Source: Cristatella mucedo (taxonomy: Eukaryota > Bryozoa > Phylactolaemata > Cristatellidae). From it: a stretch of DNA of 64,000 nt. The notes under the pieces were generated by a model that saw only the letters and a list, made by a program, of their open reading frames with translations, searched no databases and was not told the origin of the DNA. A program made the translations under genes and the position numbers. Of this stretch, positions 12,031 to 22,557 are shown piece after piece; position 1 is the first letter of the stretch; each line of letters begins with the position of its first letter. The stretch spans positions 7,694,001 through 7,758,000 of the forward strand of contig WPIO01000007.1 in assembly GCA_009760855.2 (NCBI GenBank). Direction: 5' to 3'.

Positions 12031-14472
12031 CACATTTCCCCTCTTTCATTTCGATTTTTCTTGTCCTCCGTGTATCAAAGCTTCAATGCTTCATATCAGA
12101 CAGGCGTATTCTCAAGAAAAATACGTGCATGGTGTCGGTAGCTCTGCTACCGGCTGACAATTCTGCTTGAACAATTGCAATCGCCCAGAGTTGTCGTTTA
12201 ACCAACTTCTTAGCAAACGTGTAATTAAAAATGACGAAGATTTTTTTGTGCAGCGAAAAGTAACTCACTCCGACATTCGTTTAAACTGGGACAGCGTAGC
12301 AGCAGTCCAGGATCCAGCACCGCCCGCTGGATGCTGCCTTAGTTTACACGCGGGTGAGCTCGAAGCCGCCCCTGCCAGTCGCGAAAACAGATCGGCGACT
12401 ACTAGCCAATCAGAAGCAGTGCTCGAAACTGAACTCTCTCCAAGCCGAGGCCTTATGCATGACAAGGGAAAAGGCTGTAAGCAGAAATGCTAATCCGCCT
12501 AGCCTAAGCCACAATATTTATTACCTCCGGTGTCAGTCGCAGCTCACCCAGCCACACGTGGTGTTAGCAGCTAGGGCGTTGAATAGGAATTGCCGCTCGG
12601 CTGGTTTAAGAGAGATGCTCCACTTGCCGAACGCTCCGCTCGGTGCGCTCGGTGCTCCGCCCAGCACTCGTGGCAGCTGCGCTACTGCATTCTGCACTCT
12701 TGGTTGCCGCTTTCCTGCCTGGTTCTGGTGCCAGTCGAGAACTCTAGTCCAGCGGACGGCTCGACTTCAATCACTCTGGGTCTCACAGTCTGGAAGAGAG
12801 TTCGTATTTATCCAAACTATCTTGCGTCGCTATCAGCAGTTGTACCCGAAGCCTGAGGAAAACCAGTGGCCAAGTTCATCTGATTTGACACAGCCACTGC
12901 TGAGCGCACGGAAGCAACGTCAATGGGTTCCGTTAGCTTTAAGTGTGCTATTCCAAGAACGATAGCTCGTTGCATGGGCTATTGGCCAATTTGTTATTCC
13001 TGAAGACTTTACCGCTACCAATGTCGTCCTCGGTGACCTAGCCAGATCAATACGATTACGGGAACTGTTTTACGTGCAGCAATGCTCAGTTGCGGCAATC
13101 TATATAATAATAGTTAAGAGCAACAATAAAAAGAATCGATACTGGCAATTTAAGGATATCGAATAGCTAGCAGGTCTGGGTAGAATTCTCAGCAGCTCCT
13201 ATCTACTGGGTGCGGCCTCATCTGGTTGTAGCACTTTCTTTGAGTCGTATTCGGCATACTGACACTTTCTCAAATTGTATAATTCTCTGTGTGGGTGTAC
13301 TTACTGGCTGCTGTTCATAACTATTGGTTGGAGTATCGGCACGACGAAAATGGTGGGCATATTAATGCTTTCCTTCCCGATGAACGACCACAGATTGTGC
13401 CCGCTCCTTATACATTTTGAAAGTTACGGGTCGTTTAAAGACATGGCCTGGCATGTGTACCCTGCACCTTACCACGGCTACCTCATAGGCGGATGTCTGT
13501 TGAGCCTTCTCACTTTGCGAGCACTTTCAAACCAAGATATACTAATAACTTAGGCCTAGGTAGCAAAAGGAGACGAGAAACAGAGGAAACAGCTTTCCAA
13601 AATTCAGGCCAAAACTTGCAGTTCTGCAGTTACTATACGTGAAGAGATTATATTCGGCTGTTCCGGTGAAATGCTTCGTTTCGAAGGTATGCCGACCTAC
13701 GTGAAAAGTGTCTCCAACCCATTTTATCCAGAACCGGTCTCGGCAAATCATCAATTGTTGTCTAGAAAATTTTAGCACCGCTAGGTGTGTGGCTCAGCAC
13801 CGTTTCACAGCGTAATTTGTGTCAATTTTTATGTTGTATATATCCTAGGTAATCCTACCGTAGATGCTCGATCCGTTCTGCAAGGGGATTTGGTGAGTAT
13901 GACGCGATGCGATTAGGGACCGCCGATCAATATGTTGCATAAGGGATGTCTACCTGCCGAAAGTTGAGTCGATTTGCACGCCTGCCTTTTTTGTTACCCA
14001 AAAAGCGTTAAATCTTATTCGTTAACCAGCAAGCAATGTATCATTTTCTTCCTTTAGCCAGCCAGCAATACCTCTTTTTCAGAGGCGGCATCTTCAAGGG
14101 GATTGAAACCTTATGGCTTGACACGATTGAGTATGGCCACTCTGTGGCAGCAGTCTCAGAGACAGTGAAACTCGAGGCAGAGCGTTTGAGCTGCCACTAA
14201 CCCCATCAGCTTCGCATTCCGAATATTAACGCAGTCATCCGGTGTTTTAGTGGCTTTCAAGTCACATTCTGGATGTAAATTTAGGCGCTCAAAACCATGC
14301 TACTTGGTCAGCCCTTCCTTATTAGACCCAACACAGCCAAGCGTCAGTAGCTAACGTCGAATCGAACTTGTACGTAAGACAAGAAAAGATATTTTAAATG
14401 CAACAGGTGAACTAAGTCATTATATGTATTAAGATGTGTTTCGTCCAGAAGTGATCGCATCCCTGCATTTTG

Positions 14473-15036
14473 TAATAATAATAATAATAATAATGCACTT
14501 GATAAAGCGCCCTCAGAGAACTCAATCTCTTTCTAGGCGCTTTACATTTGCTGCAAAGGGAAATGCAATTAAATGGTAAGTAATGTCACGCTCAATAAAC
14601 AAACAACATGAATAACATGGTTAGGGGTGACATGCACAGGGTCAGCATGCAAATGTGGTTAGTGGCAGCATGCACAGTGTCAGCACTCATAAGCACATAA
14701 ATAACGAATCTCATGGACCCACTAAACGCTGTCCTAAACAGGTGTGTTTTTAAGTTCTTTTTAAATGTGGTCAAGTCAGGGGATGTTCTGACGCAAGTCG
14801 GGAGGGAGTTCAAGGCTTTGGGAGCATACGAACTAAATGCACGGTCTGAAAAGGATTTGAGGTTTGCACGAGGTATTGGTAGACTGTTGGATTCCGAAAA
14901 GCGGGTTGCCCGATGCTTGGCCTGGTGGGGGCGTAGATCGCTAAAGCCAAAGAATGAAGTGACCTAAAAGTGAGCGACAAAACCTTGAAGTCAATCCGTT
15001 GCTTGATTAGTAGCCAGTGCAGGTCGGCGAGAACCC
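14473..15036 (-). mobile_element. LINE family A 3' fragment inserted in tandem unit U2
   Basis: The TAA-repeat tail at 14473-14494 is followed by the family A hairpin (arms near 14507-14545) and about 0.5 kb of 3' untranslated and C-terminal coding sequence on the minus strand. The minus-strand frame includes [20 protein letters not shown] at 14713-14800. The corresponding site in U1 (near 11365) is uninterrupted, so the insertion came after the duplication. Confidence 0.9.
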
Positions 15037-15659
15037 TGAGCTTTAGAAAAAACCAACACAGCTTGTAAGGTTCTAGGTAGTTTAGTGTCGTGTGGTGTAT
15101 TGCCCTGATGATGTATATTGACTACGTTACTCCTCTACGCCCCTGGGCGTAGCCAGAACCCTGAGTGACATGCCCTAGTGCTTTACAGTGGTCATGAGTG
15201 ACAGCAGTCATTATCTCAGCCACTCTCAAGACTGCTTTCTATGCGTTGTCACATTTGCGGTCTCTCCTGCATCCAGATTGACAAAGCCGACGATTCGCCA
15301 CACAGAGATGACTTGCAACCAGTGACTTCTTCAAGCTTTCTAGTACCTGGTTTTCGATCGAGCTTAAGACATGACCTTTGACCCTCTTCTTAGCACGGAT
15401 ATTCAGAGCAGTTCTATTTATCTCAGGCTAGCCTTCTGCATGGTCAAGCCACTTGATAACTGCTTAGCCATAAAATAGAAATAGCAGGATTTGCCAAATG
15501 TTGGTTCATGAAGCATTCCCTGCTCGTGATACCAAAGCTATGATTGCGAACATGAGAGATTCTGATATTTCTCCTGAGGACACTGCTGCAGACCTTAGGG
15601 TGCGGAAGCTTCAGCATAACTGTGAACTTGCACTGAGCCTCTGAATATTCACGACAGCA

Positions 15660-15812
15660 AAACTTGCATAGTTTGGCCTCGGGTCTTAGCTCCCACTTTG
15701 CAGTGTTGGTCGTAAGTTCGACTCTTGCAGCAGTAAGTTCCTTATTGCTCGCTGCAAGTTGGTGTGACAGCCGCCGATACCTTTCTACAGCTATATAACT
15801 GGGGCTTTTTAG
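15660..15812 (+). mobile_element. tRNA-derived SINE copy S7 (diverged)
   Basis: A B-box-like GTAAGTTCGACTC lies near 15711, followed by the family body (CCTTATTGCTCGCTGCAAG) and the CTACAGCTATATAACTGGGGC region that matches the family 3' part. It lies within the roughly 470-bp insert that distinguishes U2 from U1. The 5' part with the A box is poorly conserved. Confidence 0.55.
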
Positions 15813-16242
15813 TCAGCCGACCTCCTCTGTTTACTCTACTTTTATGTACACAGGCAAGTCTGTAATGTATAGGAACATGAGGGCATCGCACACTGTGGTA
15901 TGAAGGGGTGCACATTTTAGTCTTTGTTTGACGATTTAATCTGAATGCAGATGCAGCCTTGACTGAAGCTCATCTGCTAGAAGACGAGCCTCTCCCTCGC
16001 CCCAATAGTAGGCTACTCAGATGGCTGCCGGCATGGCTGACATGGAAGACGTGGCTGCCGGCCGGTACAGCCGCCAGCTCTTTTCTCTGCTCGGCGCTGC
16101 CTTTCTGAGCTACGAGGCATCGCCTTGGCCTTTACCTTTCGCTTCCTGCAGGAGCTCCTGCAGAGCCGTGGCTGTTTTTCTACGTTTTTTTGCCCCCGCG
16201 TTCCTGCTTCATTTTTTTATGTGTCACTTTACCAGTTGGCGA

Positions 16243-16311
16243 GTCGTGATGGCACACTAGGTAAGGCGGTTGCTTTTCACGACCTCGGGCCCGAAGTCGT
16301 AGGTTCAAGTT
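16243..16311 (+). mobile_element. tRNA-derived SINE copy S1, 5' part
   Basis: The A-box region TGGCACACTAGGTAAGGCGG and a B-box relative (GTAGGTTCAAGT) match the family. The SINE breaks off at about 16311, where a LINE B copy begins. Its 3' part resumes at about 16790. Confidence 0.8.
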
Positions 16312-16789
16312 CTTACGCTGACCAACAAAGCCCGCCACGGATTGACTCCTTCGTACTTAGCTGAACTGCTGCATCAGTTTCAGCCAGTTCGTGCCCTCGG
16401 GTCCTGTGTGGACTATAAATTAGCTGTTCCATTCCTCCGCTTAAAGACCGTTGGCGACCGAAGCTTTAGCTCTGCAAGTCCTAGACTGTGGAACTCGCTT
16501 CCACAATTCTTATGCAACAACAACTACTCTCCTGCTGCCGACTATGGCTCATTCTTCTCAGCGGTCCTGAGCTGCTACTTCCATGCTACTCACTACCTCA
16601 ACTGCTCTCCTGACTCTGCTATGCTTCCCACTTTCTCTTTGTTTCGTGAGACGAAGTCTTTTAGCTACCGAATGCGTACCGAAAACCGCTTAGGCTGTGA
16701 GTGAGCTATACAAAACTCTCCTGCGCAACACCCACATGGTCTTTATGACTTTTTGGAGTTACAGACGGAGATACATTACATTACCCTAC
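16312..16789 (+). mobile_element. LINE family B 3' end inserted in a SINE
   Basis: This is a 5'-truncated family B copy. An open frame at 16342-16704 encodes the family C-terminal region: LTPSYLAELLHQFQPVRALG, then the GDRSFSSASPRLWNSLPQFL block near residue 45. The 3' end is an ACATT-repeat tail near 16772-16789. No reverse-transcriptase core is present. Confidence 0.85.
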
Positions 16790-16882
16790 ATCCTTTATTA
16801 CCGCTGCAAGCGGTGGGGACAGCTGTAAAGGCTCTTCTGTCGCTATACACTATAGGTTGTTAAATCAGCTAGTATTTTGATA
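16790..16882 (+). mobile_element. tRNA-derived SINE copy S1, 3' part
   Basis: The family 3' half resumes here: CCTTTATTACCGCTGCAAG, then GTAAAGGCTCTTCTGTCGC and GTTAAATCAGCTAG. With 16243-16311 it makes one SINE split by the LINE B copy. About 15 bases around the break are missing or replaced. Confidence 0.8.
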
Positions 16883-16975
16883 GGTTTCAAAGCTGCCAGG
16901 CTTGGTATCGGACAAACATATTCCCACAGAAAGCAAGTGCATGACCGCAGCAGCACGGCTACTGGCTGACAATCA
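16883..16975 (+). repeat. 3.1-kb tandem unit, start of copy U3
   Basis: The pattern TATCGGACAAACATATTC, then GCATGACCGCAGCAGCACGG and CTACTGGCTGACAATC, matches the first 110 bases of U1 and U2 (near 9046-9110 and 12090-12160). It is cut off at about 16975 by a LINE A copy, and I did not find its continuation. Confidence 0.6.
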
Positions 16976-18360
16976 CGACATGAAGTGACCTAAAAGTGAG
17001 CGACAAAACCTTGAAGTCGATCCGTTGCTTGACTAGTAGCCAGTCCAGGTCGGTGAGAATTGGTTTGATGTGGCAACTGCGACGCTCACGCTCACAGACA
17101 ATCAAAGCTGTGGATTTTTGCACCAGCTGTAATCGCCTGATTGCACATGCCGGTTGGCCAGCGAGCAGTGAGTTACAGAAGTCGAGACGGAAAGTCACGA
17201 CTGCATGGTCCAACTTGGACGTGGTATCCTTATCTATACAATCCCGAATTTTAGCAATGTTATGAAGCTGAAAATAGGCAGATTTGACTGTGGAGCTGAT
17301 ATGATCGTCTACCGAGAGGTCACTTTGGAATATGACACCTAGATTTTGAGCTGATTCGACAGGAGGTATGCTGGCAGAGCCAATTTGAGAGTCAGCCTTT
17401 CCAATCTCTGAATCACACTGGGTTTGCCCATAATTAGTAAGTTAGTTTTATCATCGTTTATTTTTAGAAAATGTGCTGCCATCCATGTGCAGATGTCATC
17501 AATGCATACAGCAAGTGAGTTGAGAGAATTTGAGGTGCTCGAAGGCTGGGACGGATCAAAGCAAAGGTACAAATGAGTGTCATCCGCATAGAAGTGAAAG
17601 CCTAGATTGTGCTTGGCAATCACATCAGCAAGAGGGATAGTATAAACCGTGAAAAGAACCGGACCTGGCACGGAGCCCTGAGTACCCCATATTTCAGAGG
17701 CACCTCGGATGATCTTCGTCCATTCACGTCAATACTCTGGAGTCTCCCGGTGAGATAGGACCTGAACCATTGCAGAACAGTGCCAGTGATGCCCAGGCGA
17801 AATGAGAGGCGCTCTAGAAGAACTTTGTGATCGATGGTATCAAAAGCTGCCGAAAGATCGAGCAAAACAAGCCGAGACACTCTACCCATGTCTGCATTCC
17901 TAAGTAGGTCATTGTACACCCTAAGCAATGCTGACTCTGTGGAGTTATTAGCTCTAAAGCCAGACTGGAACTTTCTAGCAAGGTTTGAAGTTTCAATATA
18001 TGAGTTCAGCTGGTCCGCCATGATGCGTTCCAGTGTCTGTCATAGGAATGGTAGAAGGGATACTGGGCGGTAGTTGCTCAAGTTCTCTTGGTCTAGTGTC
18101 GCTTTCTTGAGAATTGATCTGATTACAGCTCTTTTAAAAGGTGCTGGGACATTACCTGAGGCTAATGACCTAATAATGACAATAGTTATGAATGGCATCA
18201 GCAGATCAATGCAACGTAGGAGCAGGACAGTGGGAATAGGATCCAGAGGATTTGTTGTCTTCTTTGATTGGGAGATTCTTGAAAGCCGCCTGTTGGGTTC
18301 TAAGTTAAAGCAGAATCGAGCTGACATTCATCGCTGCTAGATACGAGCCGCTTAGATGCA
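16976..18360 (-). mobile_element. LINE family A, internal region with reverse transcriptase, 3' end missing
   Basis: On the minus strand this copy reaches further 5' than any other here. It starts with a segment at 18040-18327 that contains NPLDPIPTVLLLRCIDLLMP and ends at the fingers motif LSNYRPVSLLPF. Next is 17620-18021 with RKFQSGFRANNSTESALL and motif A LLDLSAAFDTIDH. Then 17339-17671 carries the catalytic loop FHFYADDTHLYLCFDPSQPS and the NDDKTNLLIMG block. Frameshifts break motif B (VLRAPCQVRF in place of GVPQGS). The copy stops abruptly in the C-terminal region at 16976, so it has no hairpin or tail. The apurinic endonuclease domain is not visible. Confidence 0.9.
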
Positions 18361-18383
18361 CCGGACTACTTAGATGCTGCGAT

Positions 18384-18475
18384 TTAATAATGATAATAAT
18401 AATACACTTGATATGGCGCCCTCAGAAAACTAAATCTCTTTCTAGGCGCTTTACATTTGCTGATCAATAGGCGCA
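18384..18475 (-). mobile_element. LINE family A, hairpin-only 3' remnant
   Basis: The interval has an AAT-rich tail, the terminal hairpin (TGGCGCC to GGCGCTTT) and the CATTTGCTG landmark, and nothing more of the element. It is an extreme 5' truncation. Confidence 0.8.
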
Positions 18476-19924
18476 TGCAGCAAACCTGGAAAAGTATCTT
18501 TGAAATTTTCAAGGAGATTTTGAGGTGAAAAATACAATGGTACTTGCAACCTGAAAAGAAGACAGTACTAGAGCCGAGGCACCAGAACTTTTGAATAAAC
18601 AGGCTGCGAGGAGGTAGTATCGAAAAGCAACTATGCACGAGTGATCAGAGGCGTCAGGATCTGCAGCTGCAGTAACGTGAGAATTCTTTCAATAGGAGCG
18701 AGGACACGAAGTTAACACTCACACAACTACTCAGTGCAAAGCCCGGGACGCAGGCGAAAGTAATTATGCATTTCAGTTCTCGCCGTTCATGCTGTTTTCT
18801 GAAGCGAAGTGTGCAGCTATTGCAGTGCCTACCTAACCAGCTTTAGTGCCACTTGTGGAGTTCATTCTTGCGGTGCTTTCGGGCGTTTGTCAATCCTTGC
18901 TGTGGGTTCACTGTCGTGAAAGGTTGAAGGTAATACGATAGAAGTTGCCATCTTATCGGATCAACGGATCCGATCACCAACGAATCCACGAGAGAAAGCA
19001 GCGGCGCCGAGGCAGCAACTTTGGCCAGCCTGCTTCGGCGGCTGGACCTAACCTCCGACCTTGCTCGCTCACATGGGGGCCGCAGGCTGCTCAAAGACGA
19101 GCGAACGGTCAGTCACGACAGAGCTCAGGTGAGGTAGGTATGCCGTGCGGTGCGGCAGCGACCAGCAGGCTTCAGAGATCTTACCAGCTCATCGATGCGC
19201 TTTAGTTAGGCGACTAGGGACAGCAAGTGAACAGACGTAATTGGATTGGTGAAGCTAAAAGCTTAAACGTGAAACCTCGCTCGAATTCGTGGCAGTCTTG
19301 AAGACTGTAAGCATTTACTTTTCAAGGCGAAAGAAAGAGTAATGAAACCTCTTTAAGTTAACCTAATTTGGATCTGCCTCTGCATAATTTGAAATGTGAG
19401 TTACTATGGACCATATCCAGCTGCACGATCAATCTGAGTTCCCACTGACGCGAATGATGGAGGCGAATTAAAAGAGCATACGCTTGAATTGAAACTACAG
19501 CAGTCTGAGAAATTCGGATTGCTGAGAGAATTCACCCTCAGCTGGGCAAACTGACTTTTGTGTTCCACGATCGAATAGTATTTGCATACAATATCTATGC
19601 AATACTTAAATGTACTGCCAGAGGCTTCTCGTCAGCCATATGGAAGTAATGGCAGAGTTAGCATTGAGTATTCTTCATGCCACAATCCTGAAACTCTATT
19701 TTGCTCTTATAAAATTTGACCTGATGAAAAATACTGAGCTTTTCAGGACGTTAATTCTTAAGCGAGATATTAGTTCAGCCTCGGCAGACCGAGCACTTTA
19801 ATTTAACGAAATGTTTTATTTTACACAGCAAAATTTCCCCTAATGGGAGATAATTTAAAGCAGATGGCACTTTATTATGCTTGGCTTATTGATATGCTTG
19901 AGCTCATGAAACTTCGGATAATGC
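18476..19924. other. Unassigned sequence
   Basis: No recognisable gene or repeat. Frames at 18843-19094 (minus) and 18945-19205 (plus) overlap each other and encode nothing familiar. Confidence 0.4.
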
Positions 19925-20045
19925 AATGCTGTAATGTAATAAATCTCCGTCTGTAATTCCACGAAGCCACAAAGACAATGTGGGTATTAGGCAGGAGAGT
20001 TGTGTATTGCCTACTCACAACCTAATTGGCTGTTGGTACTATCTG
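19925..20045 (-). mobile_element. LINE family B, very short 3' end
   Basis: An AATGTAAT tail near 19935 and the last 100 bases of family B (GTGGGTATTAGGCAGGAG) run on the minus strand. The copy ends near 20045, next to a plus-strand family B body. Confidence 0.7.
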
Positions 20046-21137
20046 GGAAAACTTATTAAAGCCTGTGAAATAAGATAGTAATTGTGTTCTGACGATATCC
20101 AGCTATATTTGCCATTCAAACCGTCAGAATCGGCTGCAGCAACTGATAAATTGAATGCCTGCCTTGCCGATATTTGATCCTGGATGTCGGAAAGCTTCCT
20201 GAAATAAAATTATGATAAAACCGAACTGCTGCTTATAGGACACCCTAAGCGTGTGGCTGGATTAAAAAGCTTTGCTGTTCTAATAGGTAATAATAATAAT
20301 AATAATAATAATATTGCACTTGATAAAGCACCCTCAGAGAACTTAATCTCTTTCTAGGCGCTTTACATTTGCTGCAAAGTGATATGCAATAGAATAGTAA
20401 GTAAATGATGCTATTGTGCGACCATCACCACATGCTCGGAATTTAGGTATCGTCTTCGACACCTGCCTAAATTGTAAAAGCTTCATTCAGAAGCCTTCTT
20501 CTACAGCTAGCCATCCTGTCCATTCCTATATAATACTAGGAGCTGCCTTCCACGGTGGCTTTCAAAAACTCTAGCTAGCTCGTTAGCTCTATCTTGGCTA
20601 GATTATTGTAATTCTCTTTTGTCTGGCTTACCGAACAAAGCCACGAGGCCACTGCATCTGGCTATGAATATGCTGCAAGGCTACTTTCCAAATCCAAGAG
20701 GTTTTTATAATGCGTCTCCTTTGCTGACAGGACTTCGATGAATACCGGTTAATCAACGGATACAGAGCAAAAATGTTACGCTGACCCACAAAGCCCGGCA
20801 CGGCTTGGCTCCTGCATACCTTGCTGAGCTGCTGCACCAACTCCTCGCGCCCTCAGGTCCAGTGCATACAATCAATGAGCTTTTTAATCCCTCCGCTTAA
20901 GGACCGTTGGCCACAGAAGCTTTGGCTCTACAGATCCTAGACTGCGGTGCTCATTCACAATTCTTACGCTACAAAAAGTTTTTCTCCAGGTGCCGATTAT
21001 GGCAATCCTTTCCAGACACCCTGAGCTGCTACTTCCAAGCTACACACTACCCCAACTGCTTTCCTGACTCAGCTGTGTTCCTCCTTTTTTCTTTGTTAAG
21101 TGAGATGAAGTATGTTGGCTGCCGACGAATGCTTACC
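20046..21137 (+). mobile_element. LINE family B body, interrupted by a LINE A 3' end
   Basis: Broken plus-strand frames give the family B catalytic region SDDIQLYLPFKPSES near 20090-20135, then TDKLNACLADI, NYDKTELLLIGHPKR and, after the insert at 20286-20405, ARNLGIVFDTCLN, LDYCNSLLSGLPNKA and LTHKARHGLAPAYLAELLHQ (near 20780-20840). The Y of YADD is replaced and the second position is S, giving SDD. Many stops and frameshifts make it inactive. Confidence 0.8.
20286..20405 (-). mobile_element. LINE family A hairpin fragment inserted in LINE B
   Basis: A TAA tail at 20288-20312, the hairpin (GCACCCTC to GGCGCTTT) and about 60 bases of 3' untranslated sequence (ATGCAATAGAATAGTAAGTA) interrupt the family B frame between IG and the ARNLGI block. 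Confidence 0.85.
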
Positions 21138-21537
21138 TTTATCTCCGTTTGCAACTACAAAAAGCCATAAAGACTATGTGTGTGTTACGCAGGAGAGTTT
21201 TGTATGGCGCACTCACAGCCTAAGCGGCTTTCGGTACGCATTTGGTAGCCAACAGACTTCATCTCACGAAACAGAGAGAAAGTGGGAAGCATAGCACAGT
21301 CGGGAGAGCAGCTGAGGTAGTGAGTAGCATGGAAGTAGCAGCTCAGGATGGCTAGAAAGGAAGTGCCATAGTCGGCAGAAGGAGAGTAGACGTCGTTGCT
21401 AAACAGTCTAGGACCTGCAGAGCCAAAGCTTTTGTCGCCAACGGTCTTTAAGCTGAGGAATGGAGCAGCTAATTTATTGTCCATACAGGACCCGAGGGCA
21501 CTAGGTGGTAGAAACTGATGCAGCGGTTCAGCTAGGT
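21138..21537 (-). mobile_element. LINE family B 3' end, split by a SINE
   Basis: The minus-strand frame 21185-21484 encodes the family B C-terminus: KLAAPFLSLKTVGDKSF, then GPRLF, and a tail region ending RTESRLGCECAIQNS. It has lost the ACATT tail where it abuts a plus-strand copy. It continues beyond the SINE at 21719-21840. Confidence 0.8.
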
Positions 21538-21718
21538 GAGCCGTAATGGCTCACTGGGTAAGGCGGTTGCTTTTCAAGACCTTGGCCCCGAGGTCGTGGG
21601 TTCGAATCCTGCCGTGGGCGATCCTTTATCGTCACTGCAAGTGGTGGTGATAGTCGTAAAGGCTCTTCTGTCGCTATACAAAAAGAGGCTGTTAAATCAG
21701 CTAGCAATTTTTTTTTTT
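21538..21718 (+). mobile_element. tRNA-derived SINE copy S2 (best preserved)
   Basis: This is a 181-bp element. Its A box TGGCTCACTGGGTAAGG lies at 21547-21563 and its B box GGTTCGAATCC at 21599-21609, spaced as in a tRNA-type RNA polymerase III promoter. A body with CCTTTATCG and CACTGCAAGTGG follows. The 3' part (GGCTCTTCTGTCGCTATAC, GAGGCTGTTAAATCAGCTAG) ends in a T-rich tail. The four bases AGGT flank it at 21534-21537 and 21719-21722 as a short target-site duplication. Mobilisation in trans by a LINE is expected, but the 3' part matches neither family A nor family B. Confidence 0.9.
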
Positions 21719-21840
21719 AGGTATGGAGGAGCAAAGCCGTGGCTGGCCTTTTGGGTCAGCGTTAAAACGTTGCTCTGTATCCGTTGGTCAACCGGCAGCC
21801 ATCCTAGCTCTTTTGTAGCCGAGTTTCGACGGTCAGAGGC
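21719..21840 (-). mobile_element. LINE family B, continuation beyond the SINE
   Basis: GTCAGCG, TTGCTCTGTATCCGTTGG and CATCCTAGCTCTTTTG match family B on the minus strand (compare 53080-53150). With 21138-21537 it forms one copy split by the SINE. Confidence 0.85.
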
Positions 21841-22557
21841 TATTTCCCGCCATGTCCCGCCATTCTCCGGCCACGCTGCCGTTCGCCATGCCGCTGAGCT
21901 AGGGTAAGACGAGCGGCCGTCAGGTTAGACCTCTTTTATTATATCGCATGCGCCAAGAACAACAGGGGAACTAAATAAGTCTACAAGGGAAGGTCCTATG
22001 TAAAGTACACTAAAGGGGCGCAAGACGACGCCGCAAACGCGAACAAACGTGCTAATGGGTCAGTCGGCTTACGCAGTCCCGCCGTTGTACCGACTCCGTT
22101 CCAACAGTACGAGCGTACGCCGTAAAAGATCCGGCTTGCTGAGTAGCTGCTTGGCAAGTCGGGATCGACGTCTACCACAGTCGAGAGCTTCCGCTGAAAG
22201 ACGCCAACTCATGGGGGGCCACGATCAGGGTACACGGGGAACGCGGAATATACAAATTACAACAACGAGCGGGCTACTCAGCTCCGCTCGGGCCTTGGGC
22301 ACTCGTTGCCTAGCGGGCGTGGCCACATTGCCGGAGCACGCATGCACCCATCAAGGTGCATAACTCGTCGAGACTGGAAGCCTCCAACACCACGACTTAC
22401 TCGGCCAACATCTTCTACCCAAGAGCCCCGGTGACCTCTCGTCGCCGCACATCCGGCCATGCCATAGGTCAGACCCCGGCTTAGCCGGTTACCCTTATCA
22501 TTACAGCCGTCGTGTCCCAGCCAACCGGACCTAGCCTGGGTACACTTTAAGAAAGGG
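21841..22557. other. GC-rich block of unknown nature
   Basis: This stretch is clearly richer in G and C than its surroundings and lies between a minus-strand and a plus-strand family B fragment. Frames of 104 (plus) and 142 (minus) codons overlap and show no domain. It could be a solo LTR or a non-autonomous DNA element, but I see no clear terminal repeats. Confidence 0.35.

Larger units (their letters stand above)
12031..16200 (+). repeat. 3.1-kb tandem unit, copy U2, enlarged by insertions
   Basis: This copy follows U1 head to tail and has the same order of anchors: GTATCAAAGCTTC near 12071, ACCAACTTCTTAGC near 12201, GGATGCTGCCTTAG near 12328, GGTTCTGGTGCCAGTC near 12721, AGCAACAATAAAAAG near 13119, and CTCAGGCTAGCCTTC near 15422. 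It is about 1.04 kb longer than U1. The excess is explained by a LINE A 3' fragment (14473-15036) and an insert at about 15440-15917 that contains a SINE. Reading frames differ from U1, so neither copy looks protein-coding. Confidence 0.8.

Noticed and set aside
21599-21609. A functional tRNA gene
   Set aside because: The A and B boxes belong to a SINE with a non-tRNA body; no cloverleaf with an anticodon arm and acceptor stem could be supported.
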